NCBI GenBank assembly: GCA_035327305.1
Contig: DAOLDL010000058.1
Coordinates: 1-19,146 of the forward strand
Origin: CALMUP01 sp035327305
GTDB taxonomy: Bacteria > Verrucomicrobiota > Kiritimatiellia > CAIVKH01
DNA: 19,146 nt
Direction of reading: 5' to 3'
Shown here: piece after piece, positions 7,821-15,749 of the stretch
Numbering within the stretch: position 1 is the first letter of the stretch
How the letters are laid out: each line of letters begins with the position of its first letter
Translations under genes and position numbers: made by a program
The notes under the pieces: generated by a model
Seen by the model: the letters and a program-made list of their open reading frames with translations, nothing else
Told to the model about the DNA's origin: nothing
Databases searched by the model: none

Positions 7821-8957
7821 ATGTTTAACTTCGATACCGCCCCCGACCGCAACCATACGGGGAGCTTGAAATGGGATAAATACAAAGGTCGCGACATCAT
7901 TCCCTTGTGGGTCGCCGACATGGATTTCGTGTCTCCACCCGCAGTGCTTGACGCACTTCGATCCCGACTGGAACACGGCGTTTTCGGGTACACGATCCCG
8001 TATGACGAAGTCGTCGGGGAAATATTAAATTATTTAAAGACCCGCCACGGCGTTGTTGCGGAAGGCGATTGGCTGGTATGGACCCCGGGTCTTGTGCCCG
8101 CCCTCAATATCGCCTGTCGCGCCACCGGAAATCCCGGCTCGGGCGTCATCATCAACACTCCTGTATACCCTCCGTTTTTGAGCGCTCCGATTTTCTCGGA
8201 TCGCAAACGCATCAGCGTACTGCTCACAAATTCGGATGGCCGCTGGGATATCGATTGGCCTGCGATGGAGGAAGCGGCGCAGAACGCAAAACTTTTTGTG
8301 CTTTGCCATCCTCACAATCCAGTCGGACGCATATGGTCGCGCGATGAGTTGGAACGCATTGTGGATTTCTGCGAACGTCATGATCTTACGCTTGTCTCCG
8401 ACGAAATCCATTGCGACCTGATCCTTGAGGACAAGCAACACATGGCAACACTTTCGCTTGGAGAACGCGCCGCGAACCGCACGATCGCCATGTACTCGCC
8501 AAGCAAAACCTACAACCTGCCCGGACTGGCCTGCTCTTTTGCGGTCATTCCCAATGAAGACTTGCGGCATGCATTCAAACGCACCGCCCGCGGCGTCATC
8601 ACGGAAATCAATGCGTTCGGATACGCCGGTTGCGCCGCCGCATATAAACATGGCGAGCCATGGCGAAAAGAATTGATCGCCTACCTCCGGGAAAATCGCG
8701 ATATCGTATTCAAATTCGTCCGCGATCAACTGCCGGGAATTGTCATGCACCCGATGGAGGCGACTTATCTGGCATGGTTGGATGTCCGGGAATTAAACCT
8801 TGATCATCCCGTGACATTTTTTGAAAACGCCGGAGTGGGGCTTTCCAACGGTGTTGATTTCGGCACTCCCGGCTTTTTGCGCCTCAACTTCGGTTGCCCG
8901 CGCGATCGCCTGCTCGAAGGCCTTGTCCGCATGAAACGAGCCATCGAACAACGATAA
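7821..8957 (+). CDS. patB: PatB/MalY-type PLP-dependent C-S beta-lyase (aminotransferase class I/II fold)
   Basis: 378 residues, the normal length for this fold-type-I group. The N-terminus NHTGSLKWDKY...IIPLWVADMDF is characteristic of the PatB/MalY family. FGYTIP (55-60) and the HNPVG loop (N166) follow. VSDEIH has Asp194, which contacts the pyridine nitrogen. YSPSKTYNLPGL supplies the Schiff-base Lys229. A phosphate- and carboxylate-binding end, GFLRLNFGCPR, completes the set. Family members cleave cystathionine or other cysteine S-conjugates to pyruvate, ammonia and a thiol; some act in methionine synthesis or as regulators. The enzyme is cytoplasmic. The start lacks a Shine-Dalgarno, and a five-codon ORF (ATG at 7814, stop ending at 7828) overlaps it out of frame. 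The exact substrate is not decided by sequence. Confidence 0.9.
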   Translation: MFNFDTAPDRNHTGSLKWDKYKGRDIIPLWVADMDFVSPPAVLDALRSRLEHGVFGYTIPYDEVVGEILNYLKTRHGVVAEGDWLVWTPGLVPALNIACRATGNPGSGVIINTPVYPPFLSAPIFSDRKRISVLLTNSDGRWDIDWPAMEEAAQNAKLFVLCHPHNPVGRIWSRDELERIVDFCERHDLTLVSDEIHCDLILEDKQHMATLSLGERAANRTIAMYSPSKTYNLPGLACSFAVIPNEDLRHAFKRTARGVITEINAFGYAGCAAAYKHGEPWRKELIAYLRENRDIVFKFVRDQLPGIVMHPMEATYLAWLDVRELNLDHPVTFFENAGVGLSNGVDFGTPGFLRLNFGCPRDRLLEGLVRMKRAIEQR

Positions 8958-8958
8958 G

Positions 8959-8974
8959 CAACCATTTCCGGTTG
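8959..8974 (+). terminator. Weak hairpin just after the patB-like stop
   Basis: CAACC-ATTTCC-GGTTG starts 2 nt after the stop codon and is followed by GATTTTCC. The stem is only 5 bp and the T-run is short, so it is at best a weak or partial terminator before the glycosyltransferase gene. Confidence 0.25.
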
Positions 8975-9033
8975 GATTTTCCGAAGGGATATCCGATACT
9001 TGTCTGTTGTTTAATTCATTTAACCTATTCCCG

Positions 9034-10224
9034 ATGAAAATTTTATTGCTTGCGCCCCACCCCTTCTATCAGGAGCGGGGAACGCCTATTGCGGTGGATT
9101 TACTATTGCGGACCCTTGTTCGCAAAGGGCATGAAATCGATGTATTGACCTATCACGAAGGGTCGGATCGCTCCTTTGATGGTACGGGTGTTGTTCGTAT
9201 CCATCGGATTTCCCCGCCACCGGGATGCCAAAATATTCGGCCCGGCTTTTCCTTCAAAAAACTACTCGCTGACGTATACATGCACCGTGCCGCGATGCGT
9301 TTGGTCAGGCAGTCGAACTATGACGTGGTGCATGCCGTGGAAGAATCGGCGTTCATGGCCATGAACATCCGACGTCGCCGGGGAATTCCATACATCTTCG
9401 ACATGGACTCATCCATGCCCATGCAAATGGTTGAAAAACTTTCCATCCTCAAACCACTGATGCCTGTTTTTCGACGGATGGAAAACTCCGCCATACGCAA
9501 CGCGATGGCTGTAACTGCAGTTTGTGACTCATTGGCCGATCTCGCCCGACAAGGCGGGGCAAACAAAATTTCCATCCTTCGCGACATTCCACTTGGAGAT
9601 ACGTTTTCAGATCAACAAAGCGGACAGGGATTTCGATCCGCGCTGGGCATCAGCGGTGTTACGCTTCTTTACATAGGTAACCTCGAAGCCTATCAAGGCA
9701 TCGATCTTTTGCTGAACAGCTTCGCCAGAATTTACAATCAAACCGACGCAAACCTTGTTATCGTGGGCGGAATCCCCAAACACGTTGACGCCTATCGCGC
9801 CCTGGCGGAAAAACTGGGAGTTAACAAACGAACACACATCATTGGTCCGCGGCCGCTATCGGATATGAACGCCTTGATGCGAGAAGCAGATATTCTGGTC
9901 TCACCCCGCATCAAAGGCAACAATACCCCCATGAAGATTTACTCCTACATGGCGGCCGGAAAAGCGATCCTGGCCACCGACCTATTCACACACACCCAGG
10001 TTCTCGATGATGCCACGGCAAAGTTGGCCGCGCCCGACACAGCATCTTTTGCAACGGCGATGCTGGACCTGATTCAATCACCGGAAATGCGCGATAAAAC
10101 AGGGCGTGAGTCCAAGCATGTGGTGGAAACCCGATTCTCGCTAAAAGTTTTCGAGGAAACCGTGGATGAACTGTATCAATGGATCGGGGAACAGACCGCC
10201 AACGCCATGGGGCATCAAACATGA
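9034..10224 (+). CDS. GT4-family glycosyltransferase (GT-B fold)
   Basis: 396 residues from the ATG at 9034, which begins MKILLLAPHPFYQERGTPIAV as in many GT4 enzymes; a TTG at 9007 would add nine residues without homology support. The N-terminal acceptor-side Rossmann domain (~1-190) contains YDVVHAVEE. The C-terminal nucleotide-sugar domain starts at LLYIGNLEAYQGIDLLL and holds VIVGG and IIGPRPLSDMNALMREADILVSP. KGNNTPMKIYSYMAAGKAIL occupies the donor-binding EX7E region, with GNNTP replacing the usual first Glu context. It is a cytoplasmic or membrane-associated enzyme adding a sugar to a lipid- or glycan-linked acceptor; donor and acceptor are unknown. Its stop codon overlaps the next start by 4 bp (ATGA), so the two are almost certainly translationally coupled. 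Confidence 0.92.
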   Translation: MKILLLAPHPFYQERGTPIAVDLLLRTLVRKGHEIDVLTYHEGSDRSFDGTGVVRIHRISPPPGCQNIRPGFSFKKLLADVYMHRAAMRLVRQSNYDVVHAVEESAFMAMNIRRRRGIPYIFDMDSSMPMQMVEKLSILKPLMPVFRRMENSAIRNAMAVTAVCDSLADLARQGGANKISILRDIPLGDTFSDQQSGQGFRSALGISGVTLLYIGNLEAYQGIDLLLNSFARIYNQTDANLVIVGGIPKHVDAYRALAEKLGVNKRTHIIGPRPLSDMNALMREADILVSPRIKGNNTPMKIYSYMAAGKAILATDLFTHTQVLDDATAKLAAPDTASFATAMLDLIQSPEMRDKTGRESKHVVETRFSLKVFEETVDELYQWIGEQTANAMGHQT

Positions 10225-11822
10225 AATGCCCGGGTTATGATGTGCTGATTATTGGCGCGGGAATTTATGGCGCAACGCTGGCCTGTCGAGCCGCACAGGC
10301 GGGATTAAAAACAGCACTGATCGACAAAGGTGATTTTGGCGGTGAGGCATCCGCCAACAGCTTGAAAATTTTACATGGCGGATTGAGATACCTGCAACAA
10401 TTTGATCTGCCCAGAATGCGTGAATCCATCAAGGCTCGGCGCGATGCATTTTCCGCCCTGCCCTATTTAACGCGACCGGCTCGCTTCATCGCATTTACCG
10501 GCAACAACGTGAAGCGAAGCCGCCTCGCCTTCGGCGTGGCCGGCATCTTCAATGATATCATCAGCTTTGATCGCAATCGGGGATTACCGGCTTCGCACAT
10601 TATTGGCCGCACAGCGACTTGGTCACGGCAAGACATTCTGAAATGTTTACCCGACGCGGACATTGATGCTGACGGCGCGTTGGTTTGGTCCGACGGAATC
10701 ATCGACAACACCGAGCGTTTTACGCTGGCGTATGTCATGTCAGCCAAACAATCCGGCGCGACGGTGATGAATTACACCAAAGCCATTTCGTTGATTAAAT
10801 CAGGTTCACGAATTGAAGGTGTAAACGCCATAGACGCAGACGGGAATCCCTTGGAACTTTGCGCACGCTTTACCATCAACGCGACCGGGGGCTGGCTGGA
10901 TGGGTTGTTGCCGGATCAATCCCGACCTCGCGCATACGTCAAAGCATACAACCTGGTCGTGAACCGGAATTGGTTCGGCGACTTTGGCGTTGGACTTGAA
11001 CGAGGCAAACGCAATTATTTTTTCGCGCCCTGGCATGGCGGAACCATGATCGGTACCGAATACAAGTTGTTTACGGGTGATGTCGACGCCTGTAAATTAA
11101 CCTCACAGGAGATCGAGGAATTTATCTCGGCGGTCAATGAATTGTACCCGCAAGCCGGTCTTGCCATAAACGATGTGGTTTTTTCACATGTCGGCATACT
11201 GCCCGCCGCTTACGACAAACGAGGCAATCCCGAACCTCTACCGTCGGGCAAAATACAAATTATTGATTACAGATCGTCGCATAGCCTTGATGGTTACATG
11301 GCAGTCAGCGGCGTTAAATATACGACAGCGGACTTCCGGGCATCCAAAGTCATCAAGCTTGTCTCGAAAAAACTTCAGCATAGTATACAAACCGAAGAAT
11401 TTCCCGCGCTATATGGCGCAGAGAAACCTTGCGATACCGGCATGTTTTTGCGCGATGCCGGCGCCGCAGGGTGGCGTCCGGAGCAGGAAACCGCAAACTG
11501 GATAATCGCCAATTATGGAGCACGATACCCGGAATTGATTGATATCGCCATTGAGCGGGAGAAATGGCGAACACGCCTGGACGGTTCACCGATTCCCGCC
11601 GCCGCAGTTGTGCACGCCATACGTCGCGAAATGGCGCATCACGCGACCGACTTTATTTTCCGACGCACTGATTTAGGTACGTTCAAGCATCCGGGAAATG
11701 AAACGGTCGAAACAGTCATCGCCATCATGGCGGAAATGAACAACTGGAACAGAACCCGCATGGACGGGGAACGCATGGCCGTGGAAAATCATTATGAAAA
11801 ACTTGGATTTCGCTCAAAATAA
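10221..11822 (+). CDS. GlpD-like FAD-dependent glycerol-3-phosphate dehydrogenase family protein
   Basis: 533 residues from the ATG at 10221, which overlaps the glycosyltransferase stop; an ATG at 10179 is in frame but lies inside that gene. YDVLIIGAGIYGATLA is the FAD-binding GxGxxG loop. KGDFGGEASANSLKILHGGLRYLQQFDL matches the GlpD/GlpA segment that wraps the flavin (family: DFGsGaSsrStkLiHGGLRYL). NATGGW marks the second FAD contact. The C-terminal ~120 residues (WIIANYGARYPEL ... VVHAIRREMAHHATDFIFRRTDLG) match the GlpD C-terminal helical domain. Known members oxidise sn-glycerol-3-phosphate to dihydroxyacetone phosphate and pass electrons to quinone. Its position between a glycosyltransferase and an envelope lipoprotein is unusual for glycerol catabolism; a role with glycerophosphate-bearing glycans or another polyol substrate is inference. 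Confidence 0.88.
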   Translation: MKCPGYDVLIIGAGIYGATLACRAAQAGLKTALIDKGDFGGEASANSLKILHGGLRYLQQFDLPRMRESIKARRDAFSALPYLTRPARFIAFTGNNVKRSRLAFGVAGIFNDIISFDRNRGLPASHIIGRTATWSRQDILKCLPDADIDADGALVWSDGIIDNTERFTLAYVMSAKQSGATVMNYTKAISLIKSGSRIEGVNAIDADGNPLELCARFTINATGGWLDGLLPDQSRPRAYVKAYNLVVNRNWFGDFGVGLERGKRNYFFAPWHGGTMIGTEYKLFTGDVDACKLTSQEIEEFISAVNELYPQAGLAINDVVFSHVGILPAAYDKRGNPEPLPSGKIQIIDYRSSHSLDGYMAVSGVKYTTADFRASKVIKLVSKKLQHSIQTEEFPALYGAEKPCDTGMFLRDAGAAGWRPEQETANWIIANYGARYPELIDIAIEREKWRTRLDGSPIPAAAVVHAIRREMAHHATDFIFRRTDLGTFKHPGNETVETVIAIMAEMNNWNRTRMDGERMAVENHYEKLGFRSK

Positions 11823-13161
11823 AGCATTCGCCCTCGCTTGTTTTATGGCGGTTTTTACAACCTTGCTGTTGACTTCCTGTCGCGATCGAACGTCATGGCC
11901 CGGGATACCGTTTGAACCTTACTGGGTTGACGCGCCTTCTGAATATTCCCTTGGCATTTTGACTGGACCGACACCCTTTGACCTGACCGGTTCCGCAAAC
12001 CACATTGATAACCCGGTGCTAACCGCGGCGGATGTGCCGGATATTGCCACGGCGTTTCTTGCCGACCCCTTTCTTTTTAATCAAAACAATCGATGGTATA
12101 TGTTTTATGAGTTATTGCGCGCGTCTCCACGCCGGGGAATCATCGGCTGGGCGGAAAGCAATGACGGTTTCAACTGGCAACACATGGGCGTTTCCATCGA
12201 AGAGCCTTTTCACCTGTCCTACCCCCTGGTCTTTGAGTTTGACGGTATTATCTATATGTTGCTGGAGTCCAACGAGGCTGGTCATGTAAGACTTTACGAG
12301 GCCGCAACATTTCCATCGGAATGGAAATTGGCATCCAAGCTGTTTGATGGTCGCTATACCGACCCAACAATCATCCGCCACGATGATCGTTGGTGGATTT
12401 TCGCATCCGACCTCGCCAACCTGAACCTCTACCTGTTCCATTCGGAAAACCTTCTGGATGGGTGGCGGGAGCATCCGCTCTCGCCGGTCGTGCGCGGTGA
12501 TATCCTGCGCGCACGTCCGGGAGGCCGGATGATGCATTACGATGGCCGCTTGTGGCGTTTCGCCCAAAATTGTTTTCCACGTTATGGAACGGATATCCGT
12601 CACTATGAAATTACCCGGCTGACGACCACCGAGTACGAAGAGCGGGATGGCGGTTCAACTCCGTTGATTCAAGCCGGCATGTTCCCGTGGGCAAAACTCG
12701 GCATGCATCATGTCGATCATCAACCTTTTGAATCCGGTGATGATCGCTGGCTGGTCGCGGTTGATGGCAACACGCCAGCGCAACCGGAAGTTCCGTTGGA
12801 GATACGTTTCGCGGACGGTTCGATGTTGCTTGGCGCTACATGCAGGCCAAAATTCATAGCGCCCGGCGAGACGATGCTATTGCGATTCTATTGGAAAAAT
12901 CTTGCTCCGGGCCGACGTCCTGCGGCATTCGTCCATTTCAGGAATTCCGATGGGATTGTTTTTCAAGCCGACCACCAACTGGATGGGCGCCGCGATTGGT
13001 ACGATTTATTTGTGACCATTCCGGAGCATGTCACCGAGGGAGCTTTGGAAATTCATTTGGGATTGCATCAAGATGGAAAAAGAATTGCCGCCCGCTCGCC
13101 TTATCCCCAAACCCGCAATGCCGTGGCGCTACCGCTGTCCGTAAATATCAAATACCCTTGA
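11794..13161 (+). CDS. Lipoprotein with GINT1/GH43-like beta-propeller and C-terminal beta-sandwich
   Basis: 455 residues. The N-terminus has a hydrophobic core ending in the lipobox LTSC (Cys29), so it should be lipidated and face the periplasm or outer surface. Residues ~60-330 repeat a propeller-type pattern: ADPFLFNQNNRWYMFYE, YPLVFEFDGIIYMLLESNE, and DPTIIRHDDRWWIFAS. This is the pattern of the N-terminal domain of glucosamine inositolphosphorylceramide transferase-like proteins, related in fold to GH43 glycosidases; Asp in ADPF and DPTI and Glu in LLESNE could be the catalytic set. Residues ~335-455 form a beta-sandwich of the kind following envelope glycan enzymes (LLRFYWKNLAPG...AAFVHFRNSDG...GLHQDGKRI). 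The start overlaps the previous gene by 29 bp. Whether it hydrolyses, transfers or only binds glycan is open. Confidence 0.78.
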   Translation: MKNLDFAQNKAFALACFMAVFTTLLLTSCRDRTSWPGIPFEPYWVDAPSEYSLGILTGPTPFDLTGSANHIDNPVLTAADVPDIATAFLADPFLFNQNNRWYMFYELLRASPRRGIIGWAESNDGFNWQHMGVSIEEPFHLSYPLVFEFDGIIYMLLESNEAGHVRLYEAATFPSEWKLASKLFDGRYTDPTIIRHDDRWWIFASDLANLNLYLFHSENLLDGWREHPLSPVVRGDILRARPGGRMMHYDGRLWRFAQNCFPRYGTDIRHYEITRLTTTEYEERDGGSTPLIQAGMFPWAKLGMHHVDHQPFESGDDRWLVAVDGNTPAQPEVPLEIRFADGSMLLGATCRPKFIAPGETMLLRFYWKNLAPGRRPAAFVHFRNSDGIVFQADHQLDGRRDWYDLFVTIPEHVTEGALEIHLGLHQDGKRIAARSPYPQTRNAVALPLSVNIKYP

Positions 13162-13166
13162 TGGCG

Positions 13167-15644
13167 CTATTCACGGGGGACCGGTGTCCATTGAATGCGG
13201 TCAAAATACACGGTGCCATCCTCGCCATCGATGCGGAACAATAGATACGTATCACCTCGCTTGCCTTCGGTTCTGAAATCGATGCTCACATCAATGGGTG
13301 AATCCGGCTCGACCGGTACGGTCTGCTCCAGCACCAGATGACGTCCTTCCCTGATGCAAACAATCAACTGTGGCGAACCTTCGGTCCGACCCTCAATGCG
13401 CAACATACGAGGCCCGGCCTTGCCGGACTTGAACGGCTGGACCAGCGTAAACCATCGGTAACCGCGGTCGCCCCAATCGTTGATATCAAGGCGGGGCTGT
13501 GAATACATGCCCTCGACTTCAACGCGGCCCAGATCACGAGTGGTTAATGAGCGCGGCGAGAAGTTTTCAAATCGATTTGAGCGCTTCAAAAGTCCGGCCT
13601 GCCCCGGTTGTTCCCAACGCAGAAGCGCACGTTCAAACGAGACCGAAGACAAGGCCTTCTCCACCCGTTCCGGGCGCCATCGCGACGAGGTGTCGCCATG
13701 CCTGATATGCAAAACAACACTGCTCACAAACAGCACCGCCAGAGCCATGGCCGTGCGAATGCGGACCATGGCCATATTACGGGCAGGCCAAACGATGATT
13801 GCCGTAACCAACAGAAGTATCACCGGAAACGGATTGACGATAAATGCTTCGAGTCCGTGATACGGATGGCCGACATGAATATTGCTGATGACGTACGGAA
13901 TAAACAATCCACGCAGGATGGCCACGTACTCACGAATGCCCTGAAGCGGAATGCGCAGCATCGTCGCCCCGACGTCTGAAAGCGTGAACAAGCACACCAC
14001 GGTGTAGGCGGCGGAGTAGACCGCAAGGAACAACATCCACAAGCGGCCGGGTCCATGTGATTTTTCAAAAAGATATACCCAACCCGGAATCAATAAAAGC
14101 GAACCCACCACGAGATACCGACCGTTCATGGTCGGACCGCCATCCCAGCAATCCGTAGTGCCGAGGCTTAATAAAAGCGACAGGAACGCAACTGCAACCA
14201 GCCCATAAAACAAGCGATGATTCCGATCCTTGAACAGTGCATAAACAGTTCCAATCAACAAGACGACGGCGCCGGGCATGGAAAAGATCATGCCCCGCTC
14301 GCTGAACAATAACAGCCAGGCGCCTTCGGGATAGGCCCAGAATAGATTGGTCAGCGGATAAGCCGTGAGGCTGGCGTAAGCGGCGCGATGAAGAAACATA
14401 AAGGCGATGGCGCCAGCGCCTCCGACTCCCAGCATCACCGCAAATAAAATTCGGGCATTGCGGGGAAGCGGATCGATGAAAAATGCGCGGATGACAAAAT
14501 ACAAGCCGGCCAATCCCACGCAAGGAAGAAAACGCGGATGCACAATCGGCATGAACCCACAGCAGAAAACCAATAACCCGATCGCCAGGGCAGGTCGCCG
14601 CCGGGCAATGAACGAGGCATAAACAGCGCCGGAAAAGAGCGTGGCCCCCAGCGCCTCGGGCAAAGCGCGGATGGCAAACACAAACCAGAATATGGCCAGC
14701 GCGAACATGATGGATAGCAGAAAACTCCACGTTCTGGTCCGACCAAGTTCAAGGCAAAGCAAAAAGACAATGGTAGAGCCAAGGGCGGCGATGAACCCCA
14801 AAACAAATTGCCGGGCGGGAAGGCCGATACCCATAGTGGGAGCAATCAGCAGAGAGATGCCGTATGGATGCCATGAATACCAGCGATCCCCCTGCGACTT
14901 GCCGCTGACATGAAGATAGGCGCGCAATTTCCCGGTCTCTACAGCGCGGATGTGGGCCTCCTGACCTGGAGGCACATCTTGTCTGGCCACGGCGCGATCA
15001 ATGGCCGCCTCCACATCAAAGCCAAAATTATTTTTTATATCCAGATCGCGATCTTCGTACAGGCTTGTTGCCTGAATGAGATAATGCCCCTCATCTACCG
15101 CATGCTCCCCGATTCGGTAGGAAACATAAGTTCCGCAGACCGTGTAAAGAATTGTCAGCCCCGACAACAATCCCCACGCCAGCCGGCTTGACGTATATTT
15201 TTCCAGTGAGAGATGCGGAACATTCCACCAGCGAAACAAACATACGGAAACGATTGCTATGGGGAAAAAGAACAGAAAATTTGCGGCCCATTCCAGCGGC
15301 ACTATACCGGGGACCCAGAATCCGGCGAAAGAGACAGGAAGCAGAACCAGCGGGTATATCCGGCGGGAAATCGCCTCTGACGGCGCCGTGATACGCACTG
15401 ATAAAATCCGGCCATACAACGGTAGCGCCAAACCAATCAGGGCAACAACCAGGTTGAGCAGAGGGTTTGGAACAATGAAACAGACCCCCGCCTCGGGCAA
15501 CACCATGGGTATTCCCGGAAACACGGGCGTCAATGCCAACACACCGAACAAAAGCACCCCGACAATGGGCAAAATCTGAAATATCCGTAAACGTGTCATT
15601 GAAATAATATAGCCTAAAACCCGCAATGGAAGCGGTGGCATCAT
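13167..15644 (-). CDS. GT-C-type integral membrane glycosyltransferase with C-terminal beta domain
   Basis: 825 residues from the ATG at 15644; the ATG at 15599 (810 residues, MTRLRIFQILPIVGVLLFG) begins directly at the first membrane helix and fits a possible promoter better. About a dozen membrane helices fill residues ~20-640. The acidic loop motif HAVDEGHYLIQATSLYEDRD, with Asp184-Glu185, is the GT-C (ArnT/PMT-like) catalytic-type loop; such enzymes take sugar from a polyprenyl-phosphate donor on the outer face of the inner membrane. Here it comes after ~5 helices instead of one, so there is an N-terminal membrane extension. HPYGISLLIAP follows in the expected place. The last ~180 residues are soluble and beta-rich (GRVEVEGMYSQPRLD...VYFDRIQW), resembling a carbohydrate-binding module. 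It converges with the lipoprotein gene with 5 bp between stops. Confidence 0.82.
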   Translation of the reverse strand: MMPPLPLRVLGYIISMTRLRIFQILPIVGVLLFGVLALTPVFPGIPMVLPEAGVCFIVPNPLLNLVVALIGLALPLYGRILSVRITAPSEAISRRIYPLVLLPVSFAGFWVPGIVPLEWAANFLFFFPIAIVSVCLFRWWNVPHLSLEKYTSSRLAWGLLSGLTILYTVCGTYVSYRIGEHAVDEGHYLIQATSLYEDRDLDIKNNFGFDVEAAIDRAVARQDVPPGQEAHIRAVETGKLRAYLHVSGKSQGDRWYSWHPYGISLLIAPTMGIGLPARQFVLGFIAALGSTIVFLLCLELGRTRTWSFLLSIMFALAIFWFVFAIRALPEALGATLFSGAVYASFIARRRPALAIGLLVFCCGFMPIVHPRFLPCVGLAGLYFVIRAFFIDPLPRNARILFAVMLGVGGAGAIAFMFLHRAAYASLTAYPLTNLFWAYPEGAWLLLFSERGMIFSMPGAVVLLIGTVYALFKDRNHRLFYGLVAVAFLSLLLSLGTTDCWDGGPTMNGRYLVVGSLLLIPGWVYLFEKSHGPGRLWMLFLAVYSAAYTVVCLFTLSDVGATMLRIPLQGIREYVAILRGLFIPYVISNIHVGHPYHGLEAFIVNPFPVILLLVTAIIVWPARNMAMVRIRTAMALAVLFVSSVVLHIRHGDTSSRWRPERVEKALSSVSFERALLRWEQPGQAGLLKRSNRFENFSPRSLTTRDLGRVEVEGMYSQPRLDINDWGDRGYRWFTLVQPFKSGKAGPRMLRIEGRTEGSPQLIVCIREGRHLVLEQTVPVEPDSPIDVSIDFRTEGKRGDTYLLFRIDGEDGTVYFDRIQWTPVPRE

Positions 15645-15653
15645 AAAAAACTT

Positions 15654-15682
15654 GGGTTACACGCTTTCCATATCAAAGTCAA
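15654..15682 (-). promoter_or_regulatory. Possible promoter of the GT-C gene
   Basis: On the minus strand TTGACT (15677-15682) is followed after exactly 17 bp by TAACCC (15654-15659). The -35 box is good and the -10 poor. It would leave almost no leader before 15644 but ~45 nt before the ATG at 15599. Confidence 0.3.
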
Positions 15683-15749
15683 CTTGCGATTCCCGTGAGG
15701 GCGCCCATTTTCTCTTTCGCTTTTTCGGGTCATAATGTAGCATCGTCGC

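Noticed and set aside
13820..14845. Long minus-strand ORFs overlapping the GT-C gene in other frames
   Set aside because: Composition rich in Cys, Arg and Ser without motifs; they overlap a gene with clear membrane helices and a GT-C loop.
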